DNA of 44,792 nucleotides from positions 1-44,792 of the forward strand of contig CAJUQB010000039.1 in assembly GCA_910588285.1 (NCBI GenBank), in the 5' to 3' direction. Made by a program: the position numbers and the translations under genes. Each line of letters opens with the position of its first letter. Position 1 is the first letter of the stretch. Positions 33,420-42,493 of this stretch are shown piece by piece. Below the pieces are notes generated by a model. It searched no databases. It saw nothing but the letters and a program-made list of their open reading frames with translations, and was not told the DNA's origin. This DNA comes from an uncultured Lachnospiraceae bacterium (lineage in GTDB: Bacteria; Bacillota; Clostridia; Lachnospirales; Lachnospiraceae).

Positions 33420-36400
33420 GATTCCCCCTCCGAAAGCCTCCCAAACTCCTTCCGCTCGAACTCCTGTATGGAAATACTCTTCTTATTCGGATTTGCAAAC
33501 ACAAAGGTCTTATCCACATTCTCCAAATAATTCTGGATCTTGTCGTTGGTGGCGCTGATAATCACCTGGAAGCCAAGGCTTCGGATCAGGCCGATGCAGC
33601 TTGCCACCTTCTCCCCGTCCATCTTGGAAAAGGCCTCATCCAGCACCACCAGGCGGATGGTGGGCTTCCTTAAAAGCCTTGTGGGCATATTGATGCGGTA
33701 GGTCTGGGCAAAGCTGGCAAGGAGGGCCACATACAGGGGATTCTGGCCTTCTCCGCCGGAATTCTTCTTCAGCATCCGGGAGAGCTTCAGGCGGATCTGC
33801 TCCTTCTCCCCCTGGATGATCTGCTGCATGTCAAAGGAGAGGTAGGTCCGGTAATCCGCGTATTTCTCCATATTCCTGCGGGCCTCCTCCTGCTCCTGGG
33901 CGCTGGCGTCCGCCGGAGGGATAAAGACAGCCATCAGCTCATTGAGCATCTCCCCGTACTTGCTGTCATGCTCCATGGTAAAGAGGTTCATCTGATTCTC
34001 CATGTGATCGGCCAGCTGGCTGGGGTTGATCTCCAGTGAGTGGTCCATGAACATGTCATAATATTTGCCGTCCTCCCCCTGGTTTTTGGTAAATACAAAC
34101 CGGTATTTGTCCTTGCCGAAATCCAGCTTGTCGATCACACGGTTCAGCTCATCCTTTCGCGCCATGGCATCTGTGATGGCGCTGCGGATCTTGTAGATAT
34201 AATCATTCTGAAAATGCTCCAGGGCTGATCTGGCCTGCTCTCCCGCCAGGGCCTGGAACCGCTCCAGATCCTGAAACTGCAGGCGGGAAAGAAGCGCCCC
34301 ATACTCCTCATTGTCCTCTGAGAATTGTTTGAACCCCCGGTTGGGGTGGGCCTTCAGATATTCTCCCCGCTCCTGGGCCAGCTCCTGGAACAGCTGGGCG
34401 CGCTTTCCGCTCTCCTTCTCCAGGCGGCCATTGTAGCTGCGGGCAAGCTGCTCGTAAGTACTGCGGCTCTCTGCAGCCGCAATCCTCTCGGCCTCCTCCT
34501 CAAGCTCTCCAATGGGTTCAAATTCCTTCTCCAGCTGGGTCAGCTGCCAGGCAGCGTCAATGCGCTCCTTCTTTTCATGCTCCAGTGTCTGGCCAAGGCG
34601 TGTCTGCTGATCGTAGGATTCCCGCAGCTGTTGTTCCACTGCCTTAAGCTGTTCCTCCGTGTCCTCCTTCCGAAGCTTCAGCCCCGCCACATCCTTCTGC
34701 TGCAATTCCAGGATCCGCCTTTCCAGCTGTACCTTCTCCTTCCTCCTGCTTTTGCTCTCCTGCATGTCAGACAGCCATTCCAGATATTCCTCCGGCTCCT
34801 TCTCCATCTGCTCCATGGCCAGCATCCGCTCATATTCCTTCATCTGCTCCTCTGCCGGAGCAAGCCTTGCCGCCAGGTCGGCCGCCTGCTTTTTCAACAG
34901 GCTGATTCTGCGCTTCAGGCTCTCTGCGCCAATATAGGCTCCTTTGGTGTAATGGTCCGGATTCATGCGGCTCAGCCTATAGCCCTGATACCGCATACAA
35001 TCCTCCGTCACCGCCACATCATGCTCCCGCAGCTCATCCACGCTGTCACATTTGACCACACCGCCCAGAAGGTAATTCAGATACGCCTGCACATAAGGGG
35101 CTTTGGCCTTGACTGCCTCAGTCAGGGCCCCCTCCTTCACCCGATGCTCCCGGGCCGTAATCCTCTCTGTATCCAGCACGGCCACCCGGTGGTATTTGCG
35201 GCTGTCAAGCTCCTGGTAGGCTGCCATGGCCTCCCTGACATAAGCCGGCTCCACCACCAGCTGCAGCTTGCTGCCGCCCATGTAGCCCTCCACCGCATTG
35301 CGCCACCGCTCGTCGGCAATATCCATCAGATCCGCCAGAATCTCCACCCGAACGGCCCGGCCAAGACGCTTTGCCAGGCCCTGATATACCAGCTGCCGGG
35401 CCTGCTCCACCTCCCTGGGATACGCCTTGCTCCCCCGGTGAAGCTCCGACAGCTCCTCCTGGGTCTTGCGCTGCTGGCTTTTCAGCTCCTTCACAATCCG
35501 GCCCAGCTCCTCCTTCTCCCCGGACACCTCGCCCAGCAGCTCTCCAATGGCTTCCCGCAGCTCCTTCAGCTGATTCCCGTCAATCTCCTCCTGCTCAAAG
35601 CGTTCAATATTCCACAAAATGGCATTGGAAGCCATGTCATTTTCCGCCCACTGCTTCAGGCCTGCTGCCGTCTGGCGCCATTTATCCCTGCTTTTATCCA
35701 TCCGCTCCAGCAGCAGATTCAGGCTCTGAAGCTGATCCACTGCCTCCTGGTAGCCGGTCTTTGCAATCAGGCGGATCAGCTCGTCCCTCTGCCCCGCAAG
35801 CTCCTCCTTCTTCTGCTCCAGCTCCCGGATCCTGGCTTCCAGGGCTTCCATATCCTGGCTGTGGAGCCTGGCGCGGTGCTCCAGCTCCTCCACCTGCTGC
35901 TTCTGGCTTAACAGCCCGAACCGCTTCCCGAAATAAGCAATACGCCAAAGCTCCCGGTCCTGCTCCTGCACCAGCCTGTATTTGTCCTCAATGGCAGCAA
36001 GCTCCTTGATCTCTGCCCTGGTATCCATGATCCGCTTCTGCATCCGTCCATACTGCATGACGCTCTCCTGCATATCCTCGATGTGGATATCCTGCTCCAT
36101 ACAGATATATTCCCGCACAAAATTCTCCAGCTTGCTGTTCATCTTAAAGGGAATGGCCCGCTTGAACAGCATGGGGAATTTCTCCATATCAAGGCCGCCC
36201 AGGTAATCGTCATAAAGCCTGCGCCGGAAGGATTCATTTCTGGAGGTGGTATAGTAATCGTTTTTGTCAAAGGCACGGCCCAGATATTCCTTCAGCTCCT
36301 CCGTAGACATGGGCCGCCGTTCCATCCGGTAATCATTGTCAAGAAGGCTGCCCTTATGCCAGAAAAAATACCGGGATATATCATTGGAGGCTGTCTCCAC

Positions 36401-36793
36401 ATCAAAGACTGCCCCCACGCACTGCTGCTCCCCGGTATCGCTTCTGGTAAATTCCAGCACAATGGTACTGGAAAAATTGCGGTTCCGAAGATAGGCGCTC
36501 TCATTGTTATCCTCAATATTCACCATGCCCCTAAGATACTCCACCAGGCTCCGGTCCGAATCCTCTGCAGCAGCCTTGTTAAAAAATCCCCGCCCATCGG
36601 TGTTGGCATAGAGCACAATCTGCATGGCATCAATGATCGTGGATTTCCCGCTGCCGGAATGGCCGGTAAAAAAATTGATCTCCTTGTGAAAGGATAAAAT
36701 TTTTCGTTCTATGTAATGCCAGTTGTTCAGGCACATCCTGGATAATGCCAGAAACCGGGGTGTATTGGGGTTACGCTTCGTTTCCATTTCCAT
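33416..36793 (-). CDS. jetC: Wadjet-like SMC/MukB-type ATPase JetC
   Basis: A 1125-residue SMC-like protein. Walker A is GHSGSGKST at residues 44-52. Long coiled coils (about 240-430 and 600-830) flank a hinge-like segment. The C-terminal head has the signature SGGEGQNPLYVALLA, Walker B IRLVVLDEAFSKMD and the switch segment FQVIISATND, so both half-sites look intact. In Wadjet (JetABCD) this motor loads on and extrudes plasmid DNA, which JetD then cuts. I start at 36793 because GAGGAG precedes that ATG; it overlaps jetB by 23 bp. A gene for JetD does not follow; a HicB-like gene does. Architecture matches Wadjet rather than Rad50 or RecN. Confidence 0.9.
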   Translation of the reverse strand: MEMETKRNPNTPRFLALSRMCLNNWHYIERKILSFHKEINFFTGHSGSGKSTIIDAMQIVLYANTDGRGFFNKAAAEDSDRSLVEYLRGMVNIEDNNESAYLRNRNFSSTIVLEFTRSDTGEQQCVGAVFDVETASNDISRYFFWHKGSLLDNDYRMERRPMSTEELKEYLGRAFDKNDYYTTSRNESFRRRLYDDYLGGLDMEKFPMLFKRAIPFKMNSKLENFVREYICMEQDIHIEDMQESVMQYGRMQKRIMDTRAEIKELAAIEDKYRLVQEQDRELWRIAYFGKRFGLLSQKQQVEELEHRARLHSQDMEALEARIRELEQKKEELAGQRDELIRLIAKTGYQEAVDQLQSLNLLLERMDKSRDKWRQTAAGLKQWAENDMASNAILWNIERFEQEEIDGNQLKELREAIGELLGEVSGEKEELGRIVKELKSQQRKTQEELSELHRGSKAYPREVEQARQLVYQGLAKRLGRAVRVEILADLMDIADERWRNAVEGYMGGSKLQLVVEPAYVREAMAAYQELDSRKYHRVAVLDTERITAREHRVKEGALTEAVKAKAPYVQAYLNYLLGGVVKCDSVDELREHDVAVTEDCMRYQGYRLSRMNPDHYTKGAYIGAESLKRRISLLKKQAADLAARLAPAEEQMKEYERMLAMEQMEKEPEEYLEWLSDMQESKSRRKEKVQLERRILELQQKDVAGLKLRKEDTEEQLKAVEQQLRESYDQQTRLGQTLEHEKKERIDAAWQLTQLEKEFEPIGELEEEAERIAAAESRSTYEQLARSYNGRLEKESGKRAQLFQELAQERGEYLKAHPNRGFKQFSEDNEEYGALLSRLQFQDLERFQALAGEQARSALEHFQNDYIYKIRSAITDAMARKDELNRVIDKLDFGKDKYRFVFTKNQGEDGKYYDMFMDHSLEINPSQLADHMENQMNLFTMEHDSKYGEMLNELMAVFIPPADASAQEQEEARRNMEKYADYRTYLSFDMQQIIQGEKEQIRLKLSRMLKKNSGGEGQNPLYVALLASFAQTYRINMPTRLLRKPTIRLVVLDEAFSKMDGEKVASCIGLIRSLGFQVIISATNDKIQNYLENVDKTFVFANPNKKSISIQEFERKEFGRLSEGES

Positions 36794-37397
36794 GAGTTTT
36801 CTCCTCTTCTGCCTCTTCAAAGGATGATAACAGCGCGGCTACCTGCTCGCCCAGCAGCACCATGCTGATGGTAGGATAAATCATCAGCCGCAGGTCCGAG
36901 CCAAGCTCCTCCAAGGGGTCCAGAACCTCCAGAATCTGATATTTTTTTAACAGGGTCAGAGTCCGCCGAATCTCTGTGGCAGAGGGCCGCTCCCGCAGCA
37001 GGGAAAAGCTGCCCACCCGGGCATTCAGCTCTCCCAGTGTGGTATGCACATGCACACTGGTGGATGCCTGGGCCATCTGCTCATCATAAATCAGCTTCAG
37101 CACCAGCAAATAGATCGTACAAAGACGCCCCAGACGCTCCGCCATCACGTCCTCCCCGGTCAGATACAGAATTCCCATCTGGCTGTTCTCCGTCAGGGTA
37201 ATCCCCGCTGCCTGGAAATAGTCCTGCAAAAATTCCAGGTACAGGCTCCCGGTGCGGTATTCCTTATTAAACAGGAATCTCCCTGTCTTTTTGTCGTATT
37301 TTTTCTCCAGCAAAAAGGTCTGGCGCATCAGCGTGCGAATCACCGCCGTGATCTGCTCCCGCTCTTCGTCAGACCAGGCCGTCAGCTCCTTAAGCAT
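36771..37397 (-). CDS. jetB: Wadjet-like MukE/KITE protein JetB (DUF4194)
   Basis: A 208-residue protein with tandem winged-helix character, matching the DUF4194 family. Visible blocks are EREQITAVIRTLMRQTFLLE, FLQDYFQAAGITLTENSQMGILYL and RPSATEIRRTLTLLKKYQIL. It corresponds to MukE or the KITE subunit that binds the kleisin and the SMC heads. The ATG at 37397 follows CTAGGAGG; an upstream start would overlap jetA. It overlaps jetC by 23 bp and lies 34 bp downstream of jetA, so all three form a tight operon and probably one complex. Confidence 0.88.
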   Translation of the reverse strand: MLKELTAWSDEEREQITAVIRTLMRQTFLLEKKYDKKTGRFLFNKEYRTGSLYLEFLQDYFQAAGITLTENSQMGILYLTGEDVMAERLGRLCTIYLLVLKLIYDEQMAQASTSVHVHTTLGELNARVGSFSLLRERPSATEIRRTLTLLKKYQILEVLDPLEELGSDLRLMIYPTISMVLLGEQVAALLSSFEEAEEEKTHGNGNEA

Positions 37398-37431
37398 CTC
37401 ATTTCCTCCTAGTCCTGATTTGTGGATCTCT

Positions 37432-38787
37432 CTACCGTTTGATAAAGGCAAGCCTGGGATAGGTATAAGCACCGTTGTCCACCAGCTCCTGGGCCTCCTC
37501 TTGTATCAAAAAACGGCTGTTTTTCTTGCATGCATAATCATAGGCCAGAATCAGCTTCTCAAAATCCGCATCGCTTTGCACCGTATCCTCATCCACCAGC
37601 ACATTTCCTGCCAAATCCATATGGCCCTCCAGGAATTCCTCAATCTCCCGGCGGGAATACCGCTGCTGGATCCGGTTTAATTTCAGCACCTCCTCTAAGG
37701 AGAGCTCCTTCTGCTCCTCCTGTGGCGTAAGCTGTTCGATAAAATTCTTCCGGGGCGCCCGCTTCCGGTACAGGGAACGCTCCGACAGCAGCGCAAGCCA
37801 GGACAGGTTCATGTGCTCCGCGGTCTGCTCCAGGGCCCTGGTATTATCCGATAGACTTGACATGTGGTTTAAGAGGGACACGATCATCCCCTTCATGCTG
37901 CCCTCCCCATTCAGCAGGTAGTTCAGCCGCACCACAGTGGCCTTCACGTATTTCATATGCTCCTTGTCCATATTGGCAATCCGCCGCTCAATATCATCAA
38001 AGCCGCTCTCAATGCGGGAAAGATGCTCCAGAATCTCTGCCTCGGACACCTGGCCCGGCTCTCTGCCTGCCAGCTCCCCGATCCAGGCCTCATCCTCCTG
38101 CATCTGGCGAAGCCAGCTCTTGATATCTGTCTTGTACCTGTAAAAATTGTCGCTGGTCTTTAAGATGTGGTATTTTTTCTGGATAATCTCTCCCACATAG
38201 CCCTCCAGATGCTCCTTCAGCAGATCCCCGTAGAAATTCTTCTCCAGCAATCCGGAAAAGAAACGGTCCATATTGTGGAGCATGTCCTGGAGGGATTTGT
38301 TCAGCTTCCGGGTGTTCACCAGGGCTGTTTTCAGCAGGCTGAAATTCGCCCGCCTGTCATTTTTCAGGGAAAACAGGATCGCATAGATATTCTGGATATA
38401 GATCTCTGTGGTGTCCAGCTCCTCCCCTGCCAGCCGTTCAAAGGCCTCGATAAAAATAGCCGCATAGTCCGGGATCACAATATTGGTCACCTGGGCATAG
38501 TAATCCTCCAGCTTTTTCAGCCATTGGCTTTTCAGAAGCCAGTTGAGGATCCGGTTCGCCGGGGTCTCCAGAAGATCCAGCTCTGTCTCCAGCTCCTCCC
38601 GTTCCATCTGGAATTTTTTCTGGGAAAAATAATCGCTGAGTATGCGGACGCAGGATTCCCTGCTTAAAAAATAGCTGTTGTACTGATATTCCTCGTTTAG
38701 AATCAGCAGGGCCTCCATGTAGGTCTCCCGGTTCGGGGACCGGAACAAACCATAGAAGCCCTCCGGAATCTGATGTTTGAATTCCAT
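37432..38787 (-). CDS. jetA: Wadjet-like kleisin/MukF-type protein JetA
   Basis: A 451-residue protein. The N-terminus (IPEGFYGLFRSPNRETYMEAL) and winged-helix-like segment (ILSDYFSQKKFQMEREELETE) are followed by a long helical middle with coiled-coil segments (LKTALVNTRKLNKSLQDMLH) and a C-terminal region (VVRLNYLLNGEGSMKGMIVSL). This fits the JetA family that acts as MukF-like kleisin bridging JetC heads, closest to the type III-like group of Clostridia by length and gene order. GGAGGA precedes the ATG. It is the first gene of the jet set, 26 bp after the AAA-ATPase gene, whose promoter may drive all of them. Confidence 0.88.
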   Translation of the reverse strand: MEFKHQIPEGFYGLFRSPNRETYMEALLILNEEYQYNSYFLSRESCVRILSDYFSQKKFQMEREELETELDLLETPANRILNWLLKSQWLKKLEDYYAQVTNIVIPDYAAIFIEAFERLAGEELDTTEIYIQNIYAILFSLKNDRRANFSLLKTALVNTRKLNKSLQDMLHNMDRFFSGLLEKNFYGDLLKEHLEGYVGEIIQKKYHILKTSDNFYRYKTDIKSWLRQMQEDEAWIGELAGREPGQVSEAEILEHLSRIESGFDDIERRIANMDKEHMKYVKATVVRLNYLLNGEGSMKGMIVSLLNHMSSLSDNTRALEQTAEHMNLSWLALLSERSLYRKRAPRKNFIEQLTPQEEQKELSLEEVLKLNRIQQRYSRREIEEFLEGHMDLAGNVLVDEDTVQSDADFEKLILAYDYACKKNSRFLIQEEAQELVDNGAYTYPRLAFIKR

Positions 38788-38813
38788 AATTCCTCCACTT
38801 TGTTATTTTCGTC

Positions 38814-39989
38814 TCAGGACTGCTTCCCAGCCCCGATCAGAACCTCCTTCCCCCGAAACGCAAAACCATATTTTTTGATACGTCCCGCCGGTATTCCACG
38901 ATTCTCCAATGCTGCCTGATATTTCTTCTCCTCAATCTGTTTTAAGGCCGCCTCCACCGTTTCGGAAAGCTCCTTCTCATCCTCGCTGTCCTGCACCTTA
39001 AATTCCAGGATGATGGCATCGTCCTTCCCATTCTTCGGCTCCAGCACTACATCATACCGGCCAAAACCACTCTCCCGGTTAGAGGTCAACACATATCGCT
39101 CCGAAAGCTCCACCATCAAGCCCAGCACAAATCCATGATAAAAGCAGACACTTGGGTTTGGTTCTGTCAAACCCTTAGTGGTCGCTTTCACAGAGTGTAA
39201 GCGTTCCGGCTCATCCTCCGAAGGATTCTTTCCAGTATCAAAATAACTGAAAATCTGCAGGGCCACCTTATTCATGTACCGGTTCATTGCCTTTACATCC
39301 CCCAGAAGCATAGCCTTTCGGAAAGCATTGCTGACAGAACGGCAGGGATTGAACCAATCCTTAATCATGGTCCGGAACATCCGCCTTACCTCCTGGTTTG
39401 TCACAATCAGCTCATATTCCGGGTTTTCTGTATCAACCAAGGAATCATAAGCAATTACCTTCAAATACCCGCTGGCCAAAAGCAGGATCCAGACAGCTCT
39501 TTCATCCCCCTCCAACTGGTTAAATACAATCTGTTCATCCAGCTCTGTACGGATGCTTTCCCCTTTTAGCAGATTCTCCATCTGGATCTTAAGCTCCGGA
39601 TCTCCTTCCAGAAGAAAACCGCATTTATTATACGCCTCCTCCAGAATACGGCAGATTGCCTTTCTTGCCTGCTCAAAGGTGGGCTCTTTTGCATCTGCAA
39701 AGCTTAAAAATATCACCGGATACGTTCCCTGCAGACTTCGGTATTTATCATCCTTCCAGACCGTTAATCCCTCAAAGAGATCGCCCTTGCCTGTATACTC
39801 CACGGAAAAAAATTTCTCTATCATGCTCATATTCAGAGTCTTTCCAAATCTCCTGGGACGGGCAATCAATGTTACCTCATCATCCGCCTCCCACCACTCA
39901 CGTACAAAATGAGTTTTATCAATATAGAAATTGCCGCCGATTCTTAACTTCTCAAAATCCTGACGTCCAATGCTAATAGTTCTTGCCAT
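38814..39989 (-). pseudogene. AAA-ATPase/PD-(D/E)XK protein with central in-frame deletion
   Basis: A 391-residue reading frame from the AAA-ATPase_like (PF09820)/PDDEXK_9 (PF08011) family, whose members are normally about 520-570 residues. The start is typical (ISIGRQDFEKLRIGGNFYID) and Walker A-like RPRRFGKTLNMS is present. The C-terminal nuclease-like part is also present (DVVLEPKNGKDDAIILEFKV). But residues around 125-135 jump directly from the N-terminal ATPase (NKCGFLLEGD) to a late block (PELKIQMENLLKGES), omitting roughly 150 residues with Walker B (LLDEYDTP in relatives). The ATPase should be inactive. Start at 39989 for spacing from GGGGAGG. It precedes jetA in the same direction. 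Confidence 0.75.
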
Positions 39990-40012
39990 CGCCATGCACC
40001 TCCCCGTTGTCT

Positions 40013-40041
40013 AGTATATCGAATTTTCCCGGAAAGCACAA
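40013..40041 (-). promoter_or_regulatory. Promoter of the AAA/jet operon
   Basis: Minus-strand TTGTGC (40036-40041), a 17-bp spacer and TATACT (40013-40018), about 25 bases before the AAA-ATPase start. No separate strong promoter was seen upstream of jetA, so it may drive the whole set. Confidence 0.55.
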
Positions 40042-40048
40042 TGGGTTC

Positions 40049-40077
40049 TTGTCAATTTCTCCGTTCAATGGTACACT
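40049..40077 (+). promoter_or_regulatory. Promoter of the ClC gene
   Basis: TTGTCA (40049-40054), a 17-bp spacer and TACACT (40072-40077), about 55 bases before the ATG. No fluoride-riboswitch pseudoknot is recognisable in the leader. Confidence 0.5.
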
Positions 40078-40134
40078 GTCCATAAGGACTATATTGCTTT
40101 CGTTCAGCCTACAAATGCAGGGGGGCAGCATATT

Positions 40135-41397
40135 ATGTGGGAGACTATTAAAAATGGGGTTCACCACCTCTGGACGCGCATTGATCTTCTGATCCGCTGG
40201 GTTCTGTTTTCCATCTTATCCGGCATCCTGATCGGCGCCGTGGGGTCATTGTTTGTCTATGGCTTACAGCATGCCACGGATACCAGGGCCGAGCATCCCT
40301 GGATCCTGCTCTTCCTGCCTCTGGCCGGTGTTTTTATTGTGTGGTGCTACCATGTGCTCCGCAATGAGACAGATTCCGGCACCAACCTGGTGCTGTCTGC
40401 CATCCATTCCGGGGAGAACATTCCCCTGAAAATGGCCCCGCTCATCTTCATCTCCACCATCCTGACCCATTTTACCGGTGGAAGCGCCGGCCGTGAGGGA
40501 GCTGCGCTGCAGATCGGCGGAAGCATTGGCCACAGTCTGGGACGCCTGTTCCAATTTGACGAAAAGGATCAGCACATCATGATTATGTGCGGCATGAGCG
40601 CCGCATTTTCCGCTGTGTTCGGAACGCCCCTGGCAGCTGCCATCTTCTCCATGGAGGTGGTCAGCGTGGGGATCATGCACTATTCTGCCCTGGTTCCCTG
40701 CGTGGTTTCCTCCCTGGTGGCAAGCGCCGTCTCCCATCGTCTCGGGATCCTGCCGGAGCATTTTTCCATTGCCGGACAGATTCCGGATTTCACCCTGATC
40801 TCCGCAGTCAAGATTTCCCTGCTGGCCGCCCTGGCTGCCGGTGTCAGCGTACTGTTCTGCGTTGCCCTCCACAGTGCGGAAGCCCTCTATAAGAAATTCC
40901 TGAAAAATCCCTATCTGCGGGCAGGGTTCGGAGGCGTCCTGGTGATCCTCCTGACCCTGCTGGTGGGCTCCCAGGATTACAATGGGGCCGGTATGTTTAT
41001 CATTGACCGGTGCTTTGCCCATGAGGCTGTCCCCTATGCCTTTCTGCTGAAAATCCTGTTCACAGCCCTGACTCTGGGGGCCGGCTTTAAGGGCGGTGAG
41101 ATTGTGCCTACCTTTTTTATCGGTGCAACCTTCGGCTGTACCTTTGGCAATCTCCTGGGCTTTTCCCCGGATCTGTGCACCGCGGTGGGCATGGGAGCCG
41201 TATTCTGCGGGGTCACCAACTGTCCTCTCACCTCGCTTTTTATCTGCTTTGAGCTCTTTGGCTTTGCGGCCATGCCCTACTATCTGCTGGCCATTGCCAT
41301 CAGCTACATGCTGTCCGGCTACTACGGCCTGTACCGGAGCCAGAAGATTATGTACTCCAAGTATAAGACAGAATATATCAACCGGAAAACCCACTAA
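40135..41397 (+). CDS. ClC-family anion channel/antiporter, fluoride-type features
   Basis: A 420-residue membrane protein with the two-fold ClC repeat. Conserved filter segments are changed from the chloride consensus: DSGTNLVLSAI in place of GSGIP, GGSAGREGAALQIGG in place of GREGP, and GGEIVPTFFIGATFG in place of GxFxP. The GTNL and GREG(A/T) forms resemble the CLC-F fluoride/proton antiporter clade. The gating glutamate (GREG) is retained, consistent with proton exchange. It would move anions across the cytoplasmic membrane. The ribosome site is a G-rich AGGGGGG. Whether fluoride or chloride is the substrate is not settled by sequence reading alone. Confidence 0.88.
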   Translation: MWETIKNGVHHLWTRIDLLIRWVLFSILSGILIGAVGSLFVYGLQHATDTRAEHPWILLFLPLAGVFIVWCYHVLRNETDSGTNLVLSAIHSGENIPLKMAPLIFISTILTHFTGGSAGREGAALQIGGSIGHSLGRLFQFDEKDQHIMIMCGMSAAFSAVFGTPLAAAIFSMEVVSVGIMHYSALVPCVVSSLVASAVSHRLGILPEHFSIAGQIPDFTLISAVKISLLAALAAGVSVLFCVALHSAEALYKKFLKNPYLRAGFGGVLVILLTLLVGSQDYNGAGMFIIDRCFAHEAVPYAFLLKILFTALTLGAGFKGGEIVPTFFIGATFGCTFGNLLGFSPDLCTAVGMGAVFCGVTNCPLTSLFICFELFGFAAMPYYLLAIAISYMLSGYYGLYRSQKIMYSKYKTEYINRKTH

Positions 41398-41415
41398 TCC
41401 CATCCTGACGCAAAT

Positions 41416-41455
41416 GGAGCCGGGAATCTGAAGAATCAGTTCCCCGGCTCCTCTT
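41416..41455 (+). terminator. ClC terminator
   Basis: Hairpin with arms GGAGCCGGGAA and TTCCCCGGCTCC and an inner CTGA/TCAG stem, followed by a short TCTT tract 20 bases after the ClC stop. It may also serve the converging desulfoferrodoxin gene. Confidence 0.65.
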
Positions 41456-41496
41456 CGCCATTCAAAAATACTGTCCGCAGCTCCTTCGGAGGTTCT

Positions 41497-41871
41497 TTAT
41501 GCCTTCCAGAGACCGTGGAGATTGCAGTATGCATACACTGCCTCCACCTCGTCCCCCTGGCAGAGGGCAAATTGTACCACTGGCCGTTCCCCGGCCTTCA
41601 GCGCCTTCTGCTGGCTGCCTTCCTTTGTCTTGAGCACCACCCACTCAATGGAATGCTCCTGGAGCATGGGATGCTCCACAGAGCCTACACTGACCGTCAC
41701 CAGATTGCCCTCCACCCGATAGGTGGGCACATGCTTCTCCGCAGCGCCATCCGTTGTGCCGGGCACAAGCTCTCTAAGCTCCTGGCTGCAGCATATGGCA
41801 GCATCCCCTGCTCCCTGGACCGGCGTAACGATGGTTTTGCATTTCTCGCACTGATAAAATTTCTGTTCCAT
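41497..41871 (-). CDS. dfx: Desulfoferrodoxin (superoxide reductase)
   Basis: A 124-residue two-domain superoxide reductase. The N-terminal desulforedoxin-type iron site uses CEKC and ICC (CxxC-x15-CC), and the catalytic centre uses the His ligands in EKHVP, SVEHPM, EHSIEW and LHG plus Cys in YCNLHG. It reduces superoxide to peroxide without making oxygen, as expected in an anaerobe. It lies downstream of the eutS-eutP pair, 114 bp after eutP. GAGGAA precedes the ATG. The full set of ligands is present. Confidence 0.96.
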   Translation of the reverse strand: MEQKFYQCEKCKTIVTPVQGAGDAAICCSQELRELVPGTTDGAAEKHVPTYRVEGNLVTVSVGSVEHPMLQEHSIEWVVLKTKEGSQQKALKAGERPVVQFALCQGDEVEAVYAYCNLHGLWKA

Positions 41872-41932
41872 TTGGTATTCCTCTTTTCTTTTTTATTTTC
41901 CTTACTTAATCTTTCCATTTTCCCTGTTCCTA

Positions 41933-41976
41933 TGCACACGGTTTGGCCTCATGTATGCATTTCTCTGCACACGGTT
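41933..41976. repeat. Direct repeat TGCACACGGTT, period 33 bp
   Basis: Two exact 11-base copies (41933-41943 and 41966-41976) lie in the 114-bp gap between eutP and the desulfoferrodoxin gene. They may be an operator for the latter or chance. No clear promoter was found between them. Confidence 0.35.
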
Positions 41977-41985
41977 CAATGCCTG

Positions 41986-42483
41986 TCAGCGTTTGGTGGA
42001 AAGCACCTTCCTCTGCTGCTCTGCCTCCGCCTCATTGTCCCAGGGTAGCACATCCCCCGGCTCCCGCAGGTATTCCAGGATCCGCCAGATCCCCTCCCCG
42101 GTGTAGGAGCTGACATGAAAAACCTCCTGGCAGCCGGCCAGCCGAAGCCACCTCTCCGCCTGCCCCACATTGGCTTCCGCCTCATCAATCTGGGTCACAA
42201 TGCCAATGACCGGACGGCAGGACACGGCTGTCACGCAGGGCGGAAACAGGGAATAGGGCTCCGCAGCGTTGATCAGAAGGGCCACCACATCCGCCTCGTA
42301 GGAATAGAGCGCCAGAGCACGCCCCAGCCGCCCGTTCTCCGCATACTCTCCCGGCGTGTCAATGATCACATCAAAATGGTTGATATACTGGGTCTTGTGG
42401 TAATGGATGGTGTCTCCCTTCAGGGCCTGGCGCAGGGTAGTCTTGCCGCACTCGCTGCGTCCCACCAGCATCATCTTCTTCAT
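41986..42483 (-). CDS. eutP: EutP/PduV-type GTPase
   Basis: A 165-residue small GTPase-like protein. The P-loop is GRSECGKTTL (about 8-17), with the switch segment DVIIDTPGEYAEN and the guanine motif region GIVTQIDEA. EutP/PduV proteins associate with bacterial microcompartments. The ATG at 42483 follows GGGGGCG and lies 10 bases after the eutS stop, so the pair is an operon. The TQID form of the G4 motif differs from TKxD but occurs in the family. No ethanolamine or propanediol enzymes are encoded here. Confidence 0.9.
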   Translation of the reverse strand: MKKMMLVGRSECGKTTLRQALKGDTIHYHKTQYINHFDVIIDTPGEYAENGRLGRALALYSYEADVVALLINAAEPYSLFPPCVTAVSCRPVIGIVTQIDEAEANVGQAERWLRLAGCQEVFHVSSYTGEGIWRILEYLREPGDVLPWDNEAEAEQQRKVLSTKR

Positions 42484-42493
42484 GGGGCGCCCC

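Noticed and set aside
34325..35911. A 528-codon open frame on the plus strand
   Set aside because: It is antisense to the jetC coiled coil; its Leu/Gln/Pro bias is the mirror of Glu/Gln/Lys codons.
39996..40134. Fluoride riboswitch upstream of the ClC gene
   Set aside because: The conserved pseudoknot and GGCGATGG/CTGATG pieces of the crcB motif are not visible; only a sigma-A promoter is seen.
40264..41403. A 379-codon open frame on the minus strand
   Set aside because: It mirrors the ClC gene, which has clear family motifs, a promoter and a ribosome site.
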